Below are positions 1-7,254 of a stretch of 51,009 nt of DNA, in pieces (the first letter of the stretch is position 1; each line of letters begins with the position of its first letter). The DNA is from Candidatus Muproteobacteria bacterium RIFCSPHIGHO2_12_FULL_60_33 (GTDB taxonomy: Bacteria; Pseudomonadota; Gammaproteobacteria; Acidiferrobacterales; Sulfurifustaceae): the NCBI GenBank assembly GCA_001785195.1, contig MFTB01000089.1, positions 1 to 51,009 on the forward strand, written 5' to 3'. The position numbers were made by a program, and so were the translations under genes. The notes below the pieces were generated by a model. That model did not search any database and was not told the DNA's origin. It saw only the letters and a list, made by a program, of their open reading frames with translations.

Positions 1-79
1 CCTTGCTGTTGATCTTGAGCGAGATGGCCGAACCCTGGCCGGCCCATTCCTCGGTGTACCAGTTTTTGTCTAAGGTCAT
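1..79 (-). CDS. speE: Spermidine synthase, N-terminal fragment (cut by window edge)
   Basis: Only the first 26 codons lie in the window. They start at an ATG on the minus strand (77-79) and read MTLDKNWYTEEWAG, then a stretch containing SLKI. The W-Y/F-T-E opening followed about ten residues later by a hydrophobic SLKI segment is typical of the N-terminus of bacterial spermidine synthases, which transfer aminopropyl groups from decarboxylated S-adenosylmethionine to putrescine. The gene is divergent from speA (arginine decarboxylase) 91 bp away. Both are polyamine genes, which supports the call despite the short fragment. The catalytic part is outside the window, so activity cannot be judged. 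Confidence 0.72.
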   Translation of the reverse strand, partial: MTLDKNWYTEEWAGQGSAISLKINSK

Positions 80-80
80 G

Positions 81-164
81 AGTAGCAAGTAGCAAGTTTC
101 AAGTTGCAAGATTGTAATATCTACCGCTAACTACTTGCCACTTGTTACTTGCTACTTGATACTT
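81..164. repeat. Inverted 7-bp tandem repeat element
   Basis: The left arm is four 7-bp units (AGTAGCA, AGTAGCA, AGTTTCA, AGTTGCA; 81-108). The right arm is the inverted counterpart (ACTTGCC, ACTTGTT, ACTTGCT, ACTTGAT; 133-160, then ACTT). About 24 bp of unrelated sequence separates them. The element fills the whole space between the divergent speE and speA starts, so their promoters must lie in or overlap it. TAATAT at 115-120 is a possible -10 without a convincing -35. Confidence 0.85.
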
Positions 165-170
165 CGTTCC

Positions 171-2063
171 ATGATCGGCTGGTCCATACAAAAGGCACGC
201 GACACCTACAACATCGCCCACTGGAGCGGCGGCTACTTCGACATCAACGGCAAGGGCCACCTCGTCTGCCGCCCGGACGCCCGTATCGAGCATCCCGGCA
301 TCGATATGTTCGAACTTTCCCGCGAGATCAAGGCCGTGGGCCTGTCGCTGCCGGTGCTGGTGCGCTTCTCCGACATCCTGCGCCACCGCGTCGAGACCCT
401 GTGCGGCGCCTTCGACCGCGCGATGCAGGCCGACGCTTACCGCGGCCACTACACCTCGGTCTACCCGATCAAGGTCAACCAGCAGAAAAGCGTGGTCGAG
501 AAAATCCTCGCGCGCGACGACGGCCGCGTCGGGCTCGAGGCCGGCTCCAAGCCCGAGCTGCTGGCGGTGCTGGCGCTGTCGCGCCAGGACGGCGGCGTGG
601 TGGTGTGCAACGGCTACAAGGACCGCGAGTACATCCGCCTCGCCCTAATCGGCAAGGAGCTGGGGCATCGCGTGTACATTGTCGTGGAAAAGCCCTCGGA
701 ACTCGATCTCGTCATCCAGGAATCCAAAAATCTGGGCGTGACGCCGCTGATCGGGCTGCGCATGCGGCTGGCCTCGATCGGCGCCGGCAAATGGCAAAAC
801 ACCGGCGGCGAAAAATCCAAGTTCGGCCTGTCGGCCTCGCAGGTGCTGGACGCCATCGCGCGCCTGCGCGCGGCGAACCTGCTGCCTTCGCTTCAGATGA
901 TGCACTTTCACATGGGTTCGCAGATCGCCAACATCCAGGACATTCAACTCGGCATGCGCGAGGCGGCGCGCTACTATGCCGAGTTCCGCGCCAACGGCGC
1001 CGACATCAAGGTGCTTAACGTCGGTGGCGGGCTGGGCGTGGATTACGAAGGCACGCGCTCGCGCAGTTTCTGTTCCATGAACTACAGCGTCGAGGAGTAC
1101 GCGCACAACATCGTGCACGCGCTCACCAAAATCTGCGCCGAGAAGAAGTTGTCCCATCCCGACATCGTGACCGAATCGGGCCGCGCCATGACCGCGCACC
1201 ATGCGGTGCTGGTGACCAACGTGGTGGACACCGAATCCGCCCCGGGCGCGGATTCGGTGCCGAAGGCGACGGACAACGAACCCGCGATCATCCGCGACCT
1301 GTGGCAGACGTTCGCGACACTTTCAGACCGCTCCATCGTCGAGGCCTATCACGACGCCGCCTACCGCCTGACCGAAGCCCAAGGCATGTTCAGTCACGGG
1401 GTGCTGACGCTGGCGCAGCGGGCGCGCGCCGAGCAGATTTATTTCGCCATCTGCTGGAAGGTGCGCGAGCTGTTGCAGCCCGCGAGCCGCACGCACCGCG
1501 AGATTCTCGACGAGCTGAACGAGAAGCTCGCGGACAAGTATTTCTGCAATTTCTCCCTGTTCCAGTCCATGCCCGACGCCTGGGCCATCGATCAGATTTT
1601 TCCGGTGGCGCCGCTCAATCGCCTGAACGAGCCGCCCACGCGCCGCGCGGTGCTGCAGGACATCACCTGCGATTCGGACGGGCGCCTGGACCTGTACGTG
1701 GACGGCGAGGGCATCGACTCGACGCTGCCGCTGCATCCGCTGCGCGAAAACGAACCCTATTTACTGGGAATTTTTCTTGTCGGCGCTTACCAGGAGATTC
1801 TCGGCGACATGCACAACCTGTTCGGCGATACCGATTCGATTCACGTCGAGCTGAAGCCGGACGGCGGCTATCAGTTGTCACAACCGCAGCAGGGAGACAC
1901 GGTGGATTCGGTGCTGCGTTACGTCCATTTCAATGCCGACGATCTGCTCGCGTCCTACCGCGCGAAGATCGAGCGCGCTACTTCGATCAGCGCGAAAAAC
2001 CGCGACACCTATCTCGCCGAGCTGTCGGAAGGATTAAAGGGATATACGTATCTGGAGGATTAA
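171..2063 (+). CDS. speA: Biosynthetic arginine decarboxylase
   Basis: A 630-residue PLP enzyme that converts arginine to agmatine, the first step of the agmatine route to putrescine. It matches E. coli SpeA along its length: YNIAHWSGGYFDIN near the N-terminus, VYPIKVNQ with the PLP lysine (K101), CNGYKDREYIRLALIG, GEKSKFGL, HFHMGSQ, the phosphate-binding GGGLGVDYEGTRS, NFSLFQSMPDAWAIDQ, DITCDSDG (active-site Cys near 500) and the C-terminal GYTYLED. An upstream TTG at 135 would extend the frame by 12 codons, but those codons are simply the 7-bp repeat, so ATG 171 is the better start. No clear Shine-Dalgarno sequence precedes it. It is divergent from speE. Confidence 0.97.
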   Translation: MIGWSIQKARDTYNIAHWSGGYFDINGKGHLVCRPDARIEHPGIDMFELSREIKAVGLSLPVLVRFSDILRHRVETLCGAFDRAMQADAYRGHYTSVYPIKVNQQKSVVEKILARDDGRVGLEAGSKPELLAVLALSRQDGGVVVCNGYKDREYIRLALIGKELGHRVYIVVEKPSELDLVIQESKNLGVTPLIGLRMRLASIGAGKWQNTGGEKSKFGLSASQVLDAIARLRAANLLPSLQMMHFHMGSQIANIQDIQLGMREAARYYAEFRANGADIKVLNVGGGLGVDYEGTRSRSFCSMNYSVEEYAHNIVHALTKICAEKKLSHPDIVTESGRAMTAHHAVLVTNVVDTESAPGADSVPKATDNEPAIIRDLWQTFATLSDRSIVEAYHDAAYRLTEAQGMFSHGVLTLAQRARAEQIYFAICWKVRELLQPASRTHREILDELNEKLADKYFCNFSLFQSMPDAWAIDQIFPVAPLNRLNEPPTRRAVLQDITCDSDGRLDLYVDGEGIDSTLPLHPLRENEPYLLGIFLVGAYQEILGDMHNLFGDTDSIHVELKPDGGYQLSQPQQGDTVDSVLRYVHFNADDLLASYRAKIERATSISAKNRDTYLAELSEGLKGYTYLED

Positions 2064-2186
2064 AGCGGTTTCCTACTCGGTATGCGTGTGAACCTCAGAT
2101 CGGGGCGGGAATGAGCAATCGAGCCTGACACTGTTGACTCTCCAGGTTTCGCCACATACCTCATCAGCGGAATATGAACCGGCATC

Positions 2187-2220
2187 CCTCCCGGATTCCG
2201 CTTCACTCCATCTGGGCTAC
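2187..2220. repeat. Dispersed repeat, GTAGCCCG type (degenerate half)
   Basis: The stretch CCCGGATTCCGCTTCACTCC followed by ATCTGGGCTAC resembles the right half of the element at 48032-48119 (CCGGATTTCGCTGCGCTCC then GTCGGGCTAC). Similar sequences are widely dispersed in gammaproteobacterial genomes. The rest of 2064-2237 shows nothing I can assign. Confidence 0.6.
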
Positions 2221-2237
2221 GATTTCTTGTGATCGGC

Positions 2238-2738
2238 TCACTTTGAGTACGGGCCCAAGAAACGGCTGCCATTGAAGTGGATAAGATGCGTCGGTGCGTC
2301 GGCGCTCCACACTTCTGTTTCCCACGCAATCATGGATAGATATTTCCGCATGACTTCGCCACGGCTTGGGAAGGCTGTGACATAAACGAGCCCTGCGGTC
2401 GAGTTACTGAACAACTCGGATAACTCGGTATGTCTGCGCCCATCTACCGGTCCACTGCTTGTTACTGCCTCGGCCAGAATCAACCAATTCTTCTCGCGGA
2501 AATAAATCACCACGTCCGGCATTTTTCCGTGCTGGCCGACGCCGACACGTAGTGACTTGAGAAGGGCTCGATCAAAGTATCCCCATTTGCTGCCTGTGTC
2601 ACCCACGTATATGAGCTCGCCATTCGGAACAAAGCGAGGCGAGAACTCTTCGAGACTCGCGCGAATGAGTTCGGAATGTTCACCTGCGCTCAGGGTGATG
2701 GTCTCTCCGTCTTTGATCCGGACGGGGATTCTGGCCAT
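2238..2738 (-). pseudogene. BsuBI/PstI-type restriction endonuclease, C-terminal remnant
   Basis: The 166-residue frame corresponds to the C-terminal catalytic domain of the BsuBI/PstI family of type II restriction enzymes. It has LSAGEHSELIRASLEEF, LIYVGDTGSKWGYFD, the catalytic region GKMPDVVIYFREKNWLIL followed by EAVTSSGP, VYVTAFPSR and a C-terminal HLIHFNGSRFLGPY. Family members are usually about 300 residues with an N-terminal helical/DNA-binding part, which is absent. In-frame codons upstream of the ATG (to about 2777, reading HQTLADKYARHRD) still look family-like, then give way to repeat DNA at 2784. No methyltransferase gene is nearby. I read this as a 5'-truncated relic. The catalytic motif itself looks intact, so residual activity cannot be excluded from sequence alone. 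Confidence 0.78.
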
Positions 2739-2783
2739 GTCGCGATGGCGCGCATATTTATCGGCCAGCGTCTGATGCCCGGA

Positions 2784-2824
2784 AGAGATAAAGGGGATAA
2801 GAGATAAAGGGGACGCTACCCTTT
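2784..2824. repeat. 16-bp direct repeat plus AAAGGG/CCCTTT hairpin
   Basis: AGAGATAAAGGGGATA (2784-2799) is followed directly by AGAGATAAAGGGGACG (2800-2815). The second copy forms a hairpin AAAGGG-gacgcta-CCCTTT (2806-2824). It abuts the point where the restriction-endonuclease frame loses similarity. Sequences of this kind often sit near REP-type palindromes, but no REP transposase is present here. Confidence 0.7.
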
Positions 2825-2846
2825 CTTCCTGATTGAACCAGGCGCT

Positions 2847-3740
2847 CTATTTCGCCTGCTTCAGTCGCGCGAGTAACTGCGTCTTCATCGTGTCGGGCAT
2901 GCCGAGAAAGTTGGTCTTCACCATCCCGAGCAAGGCCTGCTTGTTGTCCTTGTCCCAGCCGCGAAATTCGGCGGCCATGGTTTCGACGTATTCGCTGCGC
3001 TCCGCTTCGGGCATCTTCGCGAACGTGGCGCGCGCTTCGTCGAGATTTTTCTGCATGTCGCGCATCGAACCCAGCATCATGCGCAGTACCCCGCCGCCCA
3101 TGGGCGAGTCCGAGGCCTGCTGCAGCACCGTCTTCAATTCTCCCGGTTTGCACTGGGGCGCGGCGGAAGGCATCGCGGTCGCCATCCGTTCCAGCAGCGT
3201 AGCGAGTTCATCGACTTCGGCACTGGTCAGCGGCGGGCTATCCTGCATGGCCTGCATGGCCGTCGCCATGTCCGGCACGGCGCCCGGCGACCCGGGACTT
3301 TCTTTGTCCTGAACGTCAGCGCCGTGCTCTGCTTGTTCTTTCGCCATCATCGCCTGAGCCTGCGCCATCTGCTCTTTCATCATCCCTTCCATGCCCGGCG
3401 GTATAGCCATGCCGCCGCCCACACCGGGCATGGAAGGGAGCGTGCCTTTAGCCGCGCCGGCAGCACCCGAGAGAGGCATCTTGCCCGCGCCCCGCATCGA
3501 CGAAAGGCCAGGCATTGCCCCGCGCCCGCCCAGCATGCCGGCTAACCCGCCCGCGCCTGGGCCTGCGATCGGCAAGCCGCACGGTCCGGCACTCGCGAGC
3601 ATTTTGTCAATCTGTCCTTCGACGAAGCTCCTGACGATGCCCTTCACGAGGTCCTTGGCGATGAACGCGAGCGGCCCGATGGCCTGGGCAGGAAGGGAGA
3701 GCAAGGTCACCCACAGGAAGTATCCGGCAATGCGCTTCAT
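2847..3740 (-). CDS. Secreted Met/Gly/Pro-rich protein of unknown function
   Basis: 297 residues. The start is well supported by a strong Shine-Dalgarno (GAGGAGGA) just upstream. The N-terminus is a clear Sec signal peptide (MKRIAGYFLWVTLLSLPAQA). A short conserved-looking segment follows (IGPLAFIAKDLVKGIVRSF), then a central low-complexity stretch rich in Gly, Met, Pro and Ala (residues about 55-150). The C-terminal 120 residues are charged and helical (LTSAEVDELATLLERMATAM, repeated M-x-x-M patterns) and end in LLARLKQAK. There are two cysteines, in AGPCGLP and QCKPGE. I do not recognise the family. It is probably exported to the periplasm. It sits alone downstream of the SPOR gene with a 169-bp gap. 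Confidence 0.7.
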   Translation of the reverse strand: MKRIAGYFLWVTLLSLPAQAIGPLAFIAKDLVKGIVRSFVEGQIDKMLASAGPCGLPIAGPGAGGLAGMLGGRGAMPGLSSMRGAGKMPLSGAAGAAKGTLPSMPGVGGGMAIPPGMEGMMKEQMAQAQAMMAKEQAEHGADVQDKESPGSPGAVPDMATAMQAMQDSPPLTSAEVDELATLLERMATAMPSAAPQCKPGELKTVLQQASDSPMGGGVLRMMLGSMRDMQKNLDEARATFAKMPEAERSEYVETMAAEFRGWDKDNKQALLGMVKTNFLGMPDTMKTQLLARLKQAK

Positions 3741-3909
3741 GGTTCCTCCTCAGCGGACTTTGTGAAGGACGCGGCATTATCGGTGTAGTTAGGATGGCGC
3801 GTCGAATTTCCCAGTATACAGAGCGACGCGAAAAATAGCGGTGGACGGCCGTACCGTCCGGGAAACAGGCCGCCATTTCAACGAAATCGACAGGGCCAGA
3901 CTTAAGCAA

Positions 3910-4482
3910 TTATCCCGCCTCGCCCTTTTTGACTTTCAACCGAATCGCCTTGATGCCCAGCTTCTGTAACTGGACGGCGGTGGCGTCGAGCTGCTCGATT
4001 TTTTCGTAGGGGCCGAGGCGCACGCGGTGATACTCGCCCTTGCCCTCGATGGTGATTTTCTGGATCTGCGCCACCAAGCCCGATAGCGCGAGCTTGGCCT
4101 TCATCTGATCGGCTTCTTCAAAACCCGCGAAGGAACCTGCTTGCAGGATGTAACTGACACCCTCTTCCGGTTTAGCCTTGGCGGCCTTGGTCTTGCTGCG
4201 CCACTCCGGTAGCACGGTCTCGGTTTCCGGGAGAATGGTGTAGAAATCGAATTTCGGCTTGGGGAGTTTCGCCGGTTCCGGTTCTTTTTTGACGGCAACT
4301 TTTTGCGCCGGTTTGCTGAAACTGGAAAACAGATTCGCCAATCCGCCGCGGCCGTCGCCACGATGCGAATACATCTGCCACAGCATCACGCCGGCCACGC
4401 CGATGCCGATGCCGACTACAAGCAGCAGCCAGCCGGGTTTGCGAAAACGGCTTCTCGAAGATCTTCGGCGCGCCTGTGCCAT
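3910..4482 (-). CDS. SPOR-domain cell-division protein, FtsN-like
   Basis: 190 residues. It has a basic cytoplasmic N-terminus (RRRSSRSRFRK), one transmembrane segment (about residues 18-37, LLLVVGIGIGVAGVMLW), a Lys/Pro-rich periplasmic linker and a C-terminal SPOR domain (about 108-185). The SPOR domain starts SYILQAGSFAGFEEADQMKA and contains GEYHRVRLGPY. SPOR domains bind denuded peptidoglycan at the division septum, and FtsN activates septal synthesis in gammaproteobacteria. The position directly downstream of argS on the same strand matches the common argS-ftsN arrangement. The 114-bp gap to argS is filled by a repeat element. Short FtsN homologues vary, so the exact orthology is less certain than the SPOR assignment. 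Confidence 0.85.
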   Translation of the reverse strand: MAQARRRSSRSRFRKPGWLLLVVGIGIGVAGVMLWQMYSHRGDGRGGLANLFSSFSKPAQKVAVKKEPEPAKLPKPKFDFYTILPETETVLPEWRSKTKAAKAKPEEGVSYILQAGSFAGFEEADQMKAKLALSGLVAQIQKITIEGKGEYHRVRLGPYEKIEQLDATAVQLQKLGIKAIRLKVKKGEAG

Positions 4483-4496
4483 GAAAGCTATTTAGC

Positions 4497-4591
4497 CACA
4501 GAGTGCACAGAGAACACAGAGGGATATGGGGAAAAAATCATTTCCATTTTATAGCTGTGATTTTCTCGGTGTCCTCTGTGATCTCTGTGGC
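4497..4591. repeat. Inverted 9-bp tandem repeat element (CACAGAG type), copy 1
   Basis: The left arm has three 9-bp units (CACAGAGTG, CACAGAGAA, CACAGAGGG; 4497-4523). The right arm has three inverted units (CTCGGTGTC, CTCTGTGAT, CTCTGTGGC; 4565-4591). It fills the gap between the argS stop (4597) and the SPOR gene start (4482). A second copy lies at 46715-46808. Confidence 0.88.
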
Positions 4592-4596
4592 AGGTT

Positions 4597-6447
4597 TTAC
4601 ATACTTTCCGGGGCCGACACACCCAGCAGTTTCAGTCCGTTCGCAATCACCTGACGCGTGGCCACGATCAGGTTGAGGCGTGCATCGCGCACCGCGGCGT
4701 CCTCGACCAGAAAGGTATGCGCGCCGTAATAGGTATGAAAGTCATAGGCGAGTTCGCGCAGGTAGTACGCCAGCTGATGCGGCTCGTGGACCTGTGCCGC
4801 CGCTTCCAGCACTTCCGGATAGCGCGCCAGCCGCTGAATCAGCGCCAGCTCATGCGGTTCCGTCAGGCGCGCCAGGTGGCGGTCGCCGTTCGCCGGATCG
4901 TGACGGAAGCCTTTTTCCTTCATCTGCCGGAAAACACTGTAGATGCGCGCATGCGCATACTGCACGTAAAACACCGGATTATCGTTGGACTGTGACTTGG
5001 CCAGATCGAGGTCGAAGTCCATGTGCTGCTCGCACCTGCGCAGCACGTAGAAAAACCGCGCGGCGTCATTGCCGACCTCGCGCCGCAGCTCGCGCAGCGT
5101 GACGAACTCGCCGCTGCGGGTGGACATCTGCATGCGTTCGCCGCCTTTATAAAGGATGGCGAATTGCACCAGCAGCACGTGCAGCCGCTCCGGATCGTCA
5201 CCGATGGCGGCGAGCGCCGCCTTGACGCGCGGGACGTAACCGTGGTGATCCGCGCCCCAGATGTCGATCACCTGGTCGTAGCCGCGCTCGAGCTTGTCCA
5301 TGTGGTAGGCGATGTCGTGGGCGAAATAGGTCTTCTGGCCGTTCTCGCGCACCACGACGCGGTCTTTTTCATCGCCGTAGTCGGTGGAGCGGAACCACAG
5401 CGCGCCCTCTTTTTCGTACACGTGGCCGGATTTCTTCAGTCGCTCGATGGCGCGTTCGGCGGCGGTCGCTCCCGACGTCCTGTCTCCCGCGACACTTGCA
5501 CTTCCCTGTGTATCGCCGGGTTCTATTAGTGAACGCTCGGAAAACCACTGATCGTAAGTGACGCCGAACTCTTCCAGGTCCTGGCGGATGTCGTCGAGGA
5601 TGACCTGAAGCCCGAGGTCGAAGACCTTGCGATAAGCCGCGGTACCGAGCAGGGATTTGGCGCGCTCGATCAGCGCGTCGATATGGGTTTCCTTGTCGCC
5701 GCCTTGGGGTTCGTCGGGTGGAATGTTTTCAAATATTTTGGCGGACGCGTGACGATACTTGTCGCCATTCTCCCGGTGCAGGGTCGCGCCGATGTCGTAG
5801 ACATAATCGCCCTTGTAGCCGTTCACCGGGAAGTCAAACCTCTCTCCGCACAGTTCCAGGTAGCGCAGCCACACGCTGGTGGCGAGGATGTCCATCTGCC
5901 GGCCGGCATCGTTGATGTAGTACTCGCGGTGCACCTGGAAGCCGACGGCATCGAGCAGGTTCGCCAGCGTCGCTCCATAGGCCGCGCCACGCCCGTGGCC
6001 GACGTGCAATGGGCCGGTGGGATTGGCCGATACAAATTCCACCTGCACCTTGCGCCCCGCGCCCATTTGACTGCGGCCGAAGGTCTCGCGCTTTTCAAGA
6101 ATTTCACGCACCACGGTGTGATAGGCATCGGCGCTCAGGAAAAAATTGATGAATCCCGGACCGGCGATTTCGACCTTGACGATCTTTTCAGACGCGGGCA
6201 AGGCCTTGACGATTTTTTCGGCCAGTTCGCGCGGTTTGACGCGCGCGTGCTTGGCGAGCACCAAGGCGATGTTGCACGCGAAGTCGCCGTGCCCCTTGGT
6301 CTTGGTGTGATCAATGGTGATGGTCGCGCCGTGGTTCAGCGGCAGCGCGCCGGTGGCCTCGAGGCCGGCGAGCGCTGAGGCGATCAGATTTTCGATGTGG
6401 TGCTTCAAGGGATGTCCGAAATTGTTTGTAGTCTCTGCGTCTGGCAT
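4597..6447 (-). CDS. argS: Arginyl-tRNA synthetase
   Basis: 616 residues, class I aminoacyl-tRNA synthetase charging tRNA-Arg. An N-terminal Add1 domain is followed by the HIGH-type signature ([17 protein letters not shown], about residues 131-147). Then come the Rossmann-fold core with [11 protein letters not shown], the KMSKS-equivalent region [13 protein letters not shown], and the C-terminal anticodon-binding domain ([13 protein letters not shown] through [13 protein letters not shown]). Near residues 306-325 there is an extra loop ([19 protein letters not shown]) where related enzymes usually have a short turn. It lies between the core and the helix [14 protein letters not shown] and is probably a harmless surface insertion. 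The gene is upstream of the FtsN-like gene on the same strand. Confidence 0.97.
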   Translation of the reverse strand: MPDAETTNNFGHPLKHHIENLIASALAGLEATGALPLNHGATITIDHTKTKGHGDFACNIALVLAKHARVKPRELAEKIVKALPASEKIVKVEIAGPGFINFFLSADAYHTVVREILEKRETFGRSQMGAGRKVQVEFVSANPTGPLHVGHGRGAAYGATLANLLDAVGFQVHREYYINDAGRQMDILATSVWLRYLELCGERFDFPVNGYKGDYVYDIGATLHRENGDKYRHASAKIFENIPPDEPQGGDKETHIDALIERAKSLLGTAAYRKVFDLGLQVILDDIRQDLEEFGVTYDQWFSERSLIEPGDTQGSASVAGDRTSGATAAERAIERLKKSGHVYEKEGALWFRSTDYGDEKDRVVVRENGQKTYFAHDIAYHMDKLERGYDQVIDIWGADHHGYVPRVKAALAAIGDDPERLHVLLVQFAILYKGGERMQMSTRSGEFVTLRELRREVGNDAARFFYVLRRCEQHMDFDLDLAKSQSNDNPVFYVQYAHARIYSVFRQMKEKGFRHDPANGDRHLARLTEPHELALIQRLARYPEVLEAAAQVHEPHQLAYYLRELAYDFHTYYGAHTFLVEDAAVRDARLNLIVATRQVIANGLKLLGVSAPESM

Positions 6448-6464
6448 TTAGCCCTCACCCCTTG

Positions 6465-6490
6465 CCCTCTCCCGCGTTTGCGGGAGAGGG
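6465..6490. repeat. Perfect 11-bp-stem hairpin (CCCTCTCCCGC type)
   Basis: CCCTCTCCCGC (6465-6475), a 4-base loop GTTT, then GCGGGAGAGGG (6480-6490). The sequence is preceded by CCCTCACCCCTTG. This is a common dispersed palindrome in gammaproteobacteria. It lies upstream of argS and downstream of the 6598-7254 gene. No T-tract follows, so I do not call it an intrinsic terminator. Confidence 0.75.
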
Positions 6491-6499
6491 GGAGTCGGT

Positions 6500-6537
6500 T
6501 GGCTTCAAGCCGGTAATCTTATTTCGGCTTGAAGCCA
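6500..6537. repeat. Perfect 13-bp inverted repeat
   Basis: TGGCTTCAAGCCG (6500-6512) and CGGCTTGAAGCCA (6525-6537) are exact reverse complements separated by 12 bp. The repeat is in the 150-bp gap between the 6598-7254 gene and argS, next to another palindrome. It has no T-run, so it could be a transcript-end hairpin or a protein-binding site. Confidence 0.75.
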
Positions 6538-6597
6538 GAGACATTGACCGGACGCCGATTCTACCGGCCCGGCGGGGGCGCGAGAAGCCGTGACCGG

Positions 6598-7254
6598 TTA
6601 CGGTTCGGCCGCCTCACTCATCAGATTTTCCACTTCCCGCAGATTGGCCCGTTTCATCGGCTTGCCATCCACCGGGCTCAACGGCGGTTCGCGCGCCTCA
6701 CGCCGGTCGAATATGCACAGTTCAATCGGAACATTATCGGCGGTGAAGCGGTATGCCGGGAACGATTCCTGGCGGTCGCCGCCAAAGCGCAGGCGGCGGT
6801 CCGTCTGTTCGTAAGGGATGCTGTGCTCCTGCAACCAGAAACCTATTTCCTCCGAAAAGTCAGCGGTGAGATGGATCTCAATCGCGCTGGCCGAGGTGAC
6901 GGTCCCGCTCAATACCGGTCCCACCAGACGCGGATCGAACTTGGACAGAAAGCGCATGGCCTCGGCGGCGAGTTCGCGCAGCCGGCGTACACTTTGGGTG
7001 AGACGTCCTCCATGAAACAGCCGCAGGTATTCCTGCAACGCGGAATCCACCTCGTCATTGCCCGGCAGATGCTTGGTCTCGGGCAGCCCCAGGCGCGCCG
7101 CCGCCTTGCGCTTGGCGGTCTGGAAATCGCGCACGCCCTCCTCCGCCATGATGCGCGCGGCATCTGTCGCGATGTGCTGGCGCAGCTCATCTGAGCCCGG
7201 CGAGTTTGGTTTGGGTCGGTGCCCGACCTGGGAAGAGCGGGGTTTGCGGCGCAT
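6598..7254 (-). CDS. Conserved protein, nucleotidyltransferase-like
   Basis: 218 residues. The N-terminal half is helical (IATDAARIMAEEGVRDFQTA, KRKAAARLGLP), a layout I associate with a conserved proteobacterial family annotated as nucleotidyltransferase-domain proteins. The C-terminal half looks like a nucleotidyltransferase fold: FDPRLVGPVLSGTVTSASAI, then EIHL where a catalytic DxD would sit, then VPIELCIFDRRE. The expected aspartates are replaced (EIH), so catalytic function is doubtful. The start overlaps the PBP1A stop in a TGATG arrangement, implying translational coupling with mrcA. Substrate and role are unknown. Confidence 0.6.
   Translation of the reverse strand: MRRKPRSSQVGHRPKPNSPGSDELRQHIATDAARIMAEEGVRDFQTAKRKAAARLGLPETKHLPGNDEVDSALQEYLRLFHGGRLTQSVRRLRELAAEAMRFLSKFDPRLVGPVLSGTVTSASAIEIHLTADFSEEIGFWLQEHSIPYEQTDRRLRFGGDRQESFPAYRFTADNVPIELCIFDRREAREPPLSPVDGKPMKRANLREVENLMSEAAEP

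Noticed and set aside
81-164. Possible CRISPR-like array in the repeat-rich gaps
   Set aside because: Units are 7-10 bp, tandem without spacers, and arranged as inverted arms. There are no cas genes.
2758-3153. 131-codon minus-strand frame before the Met/Gly-rich gene
   Set aside because: It lies out of frame over the better-supported secreted protein and lacks its own ribosome-binding site or family features.
3840-3870. Terminator after the SPOR gene (GGACGG/CCGTCC)
   Set aside because: Short stem, and the T-run is about 10 nt away from the hairpin rather than adjacent.
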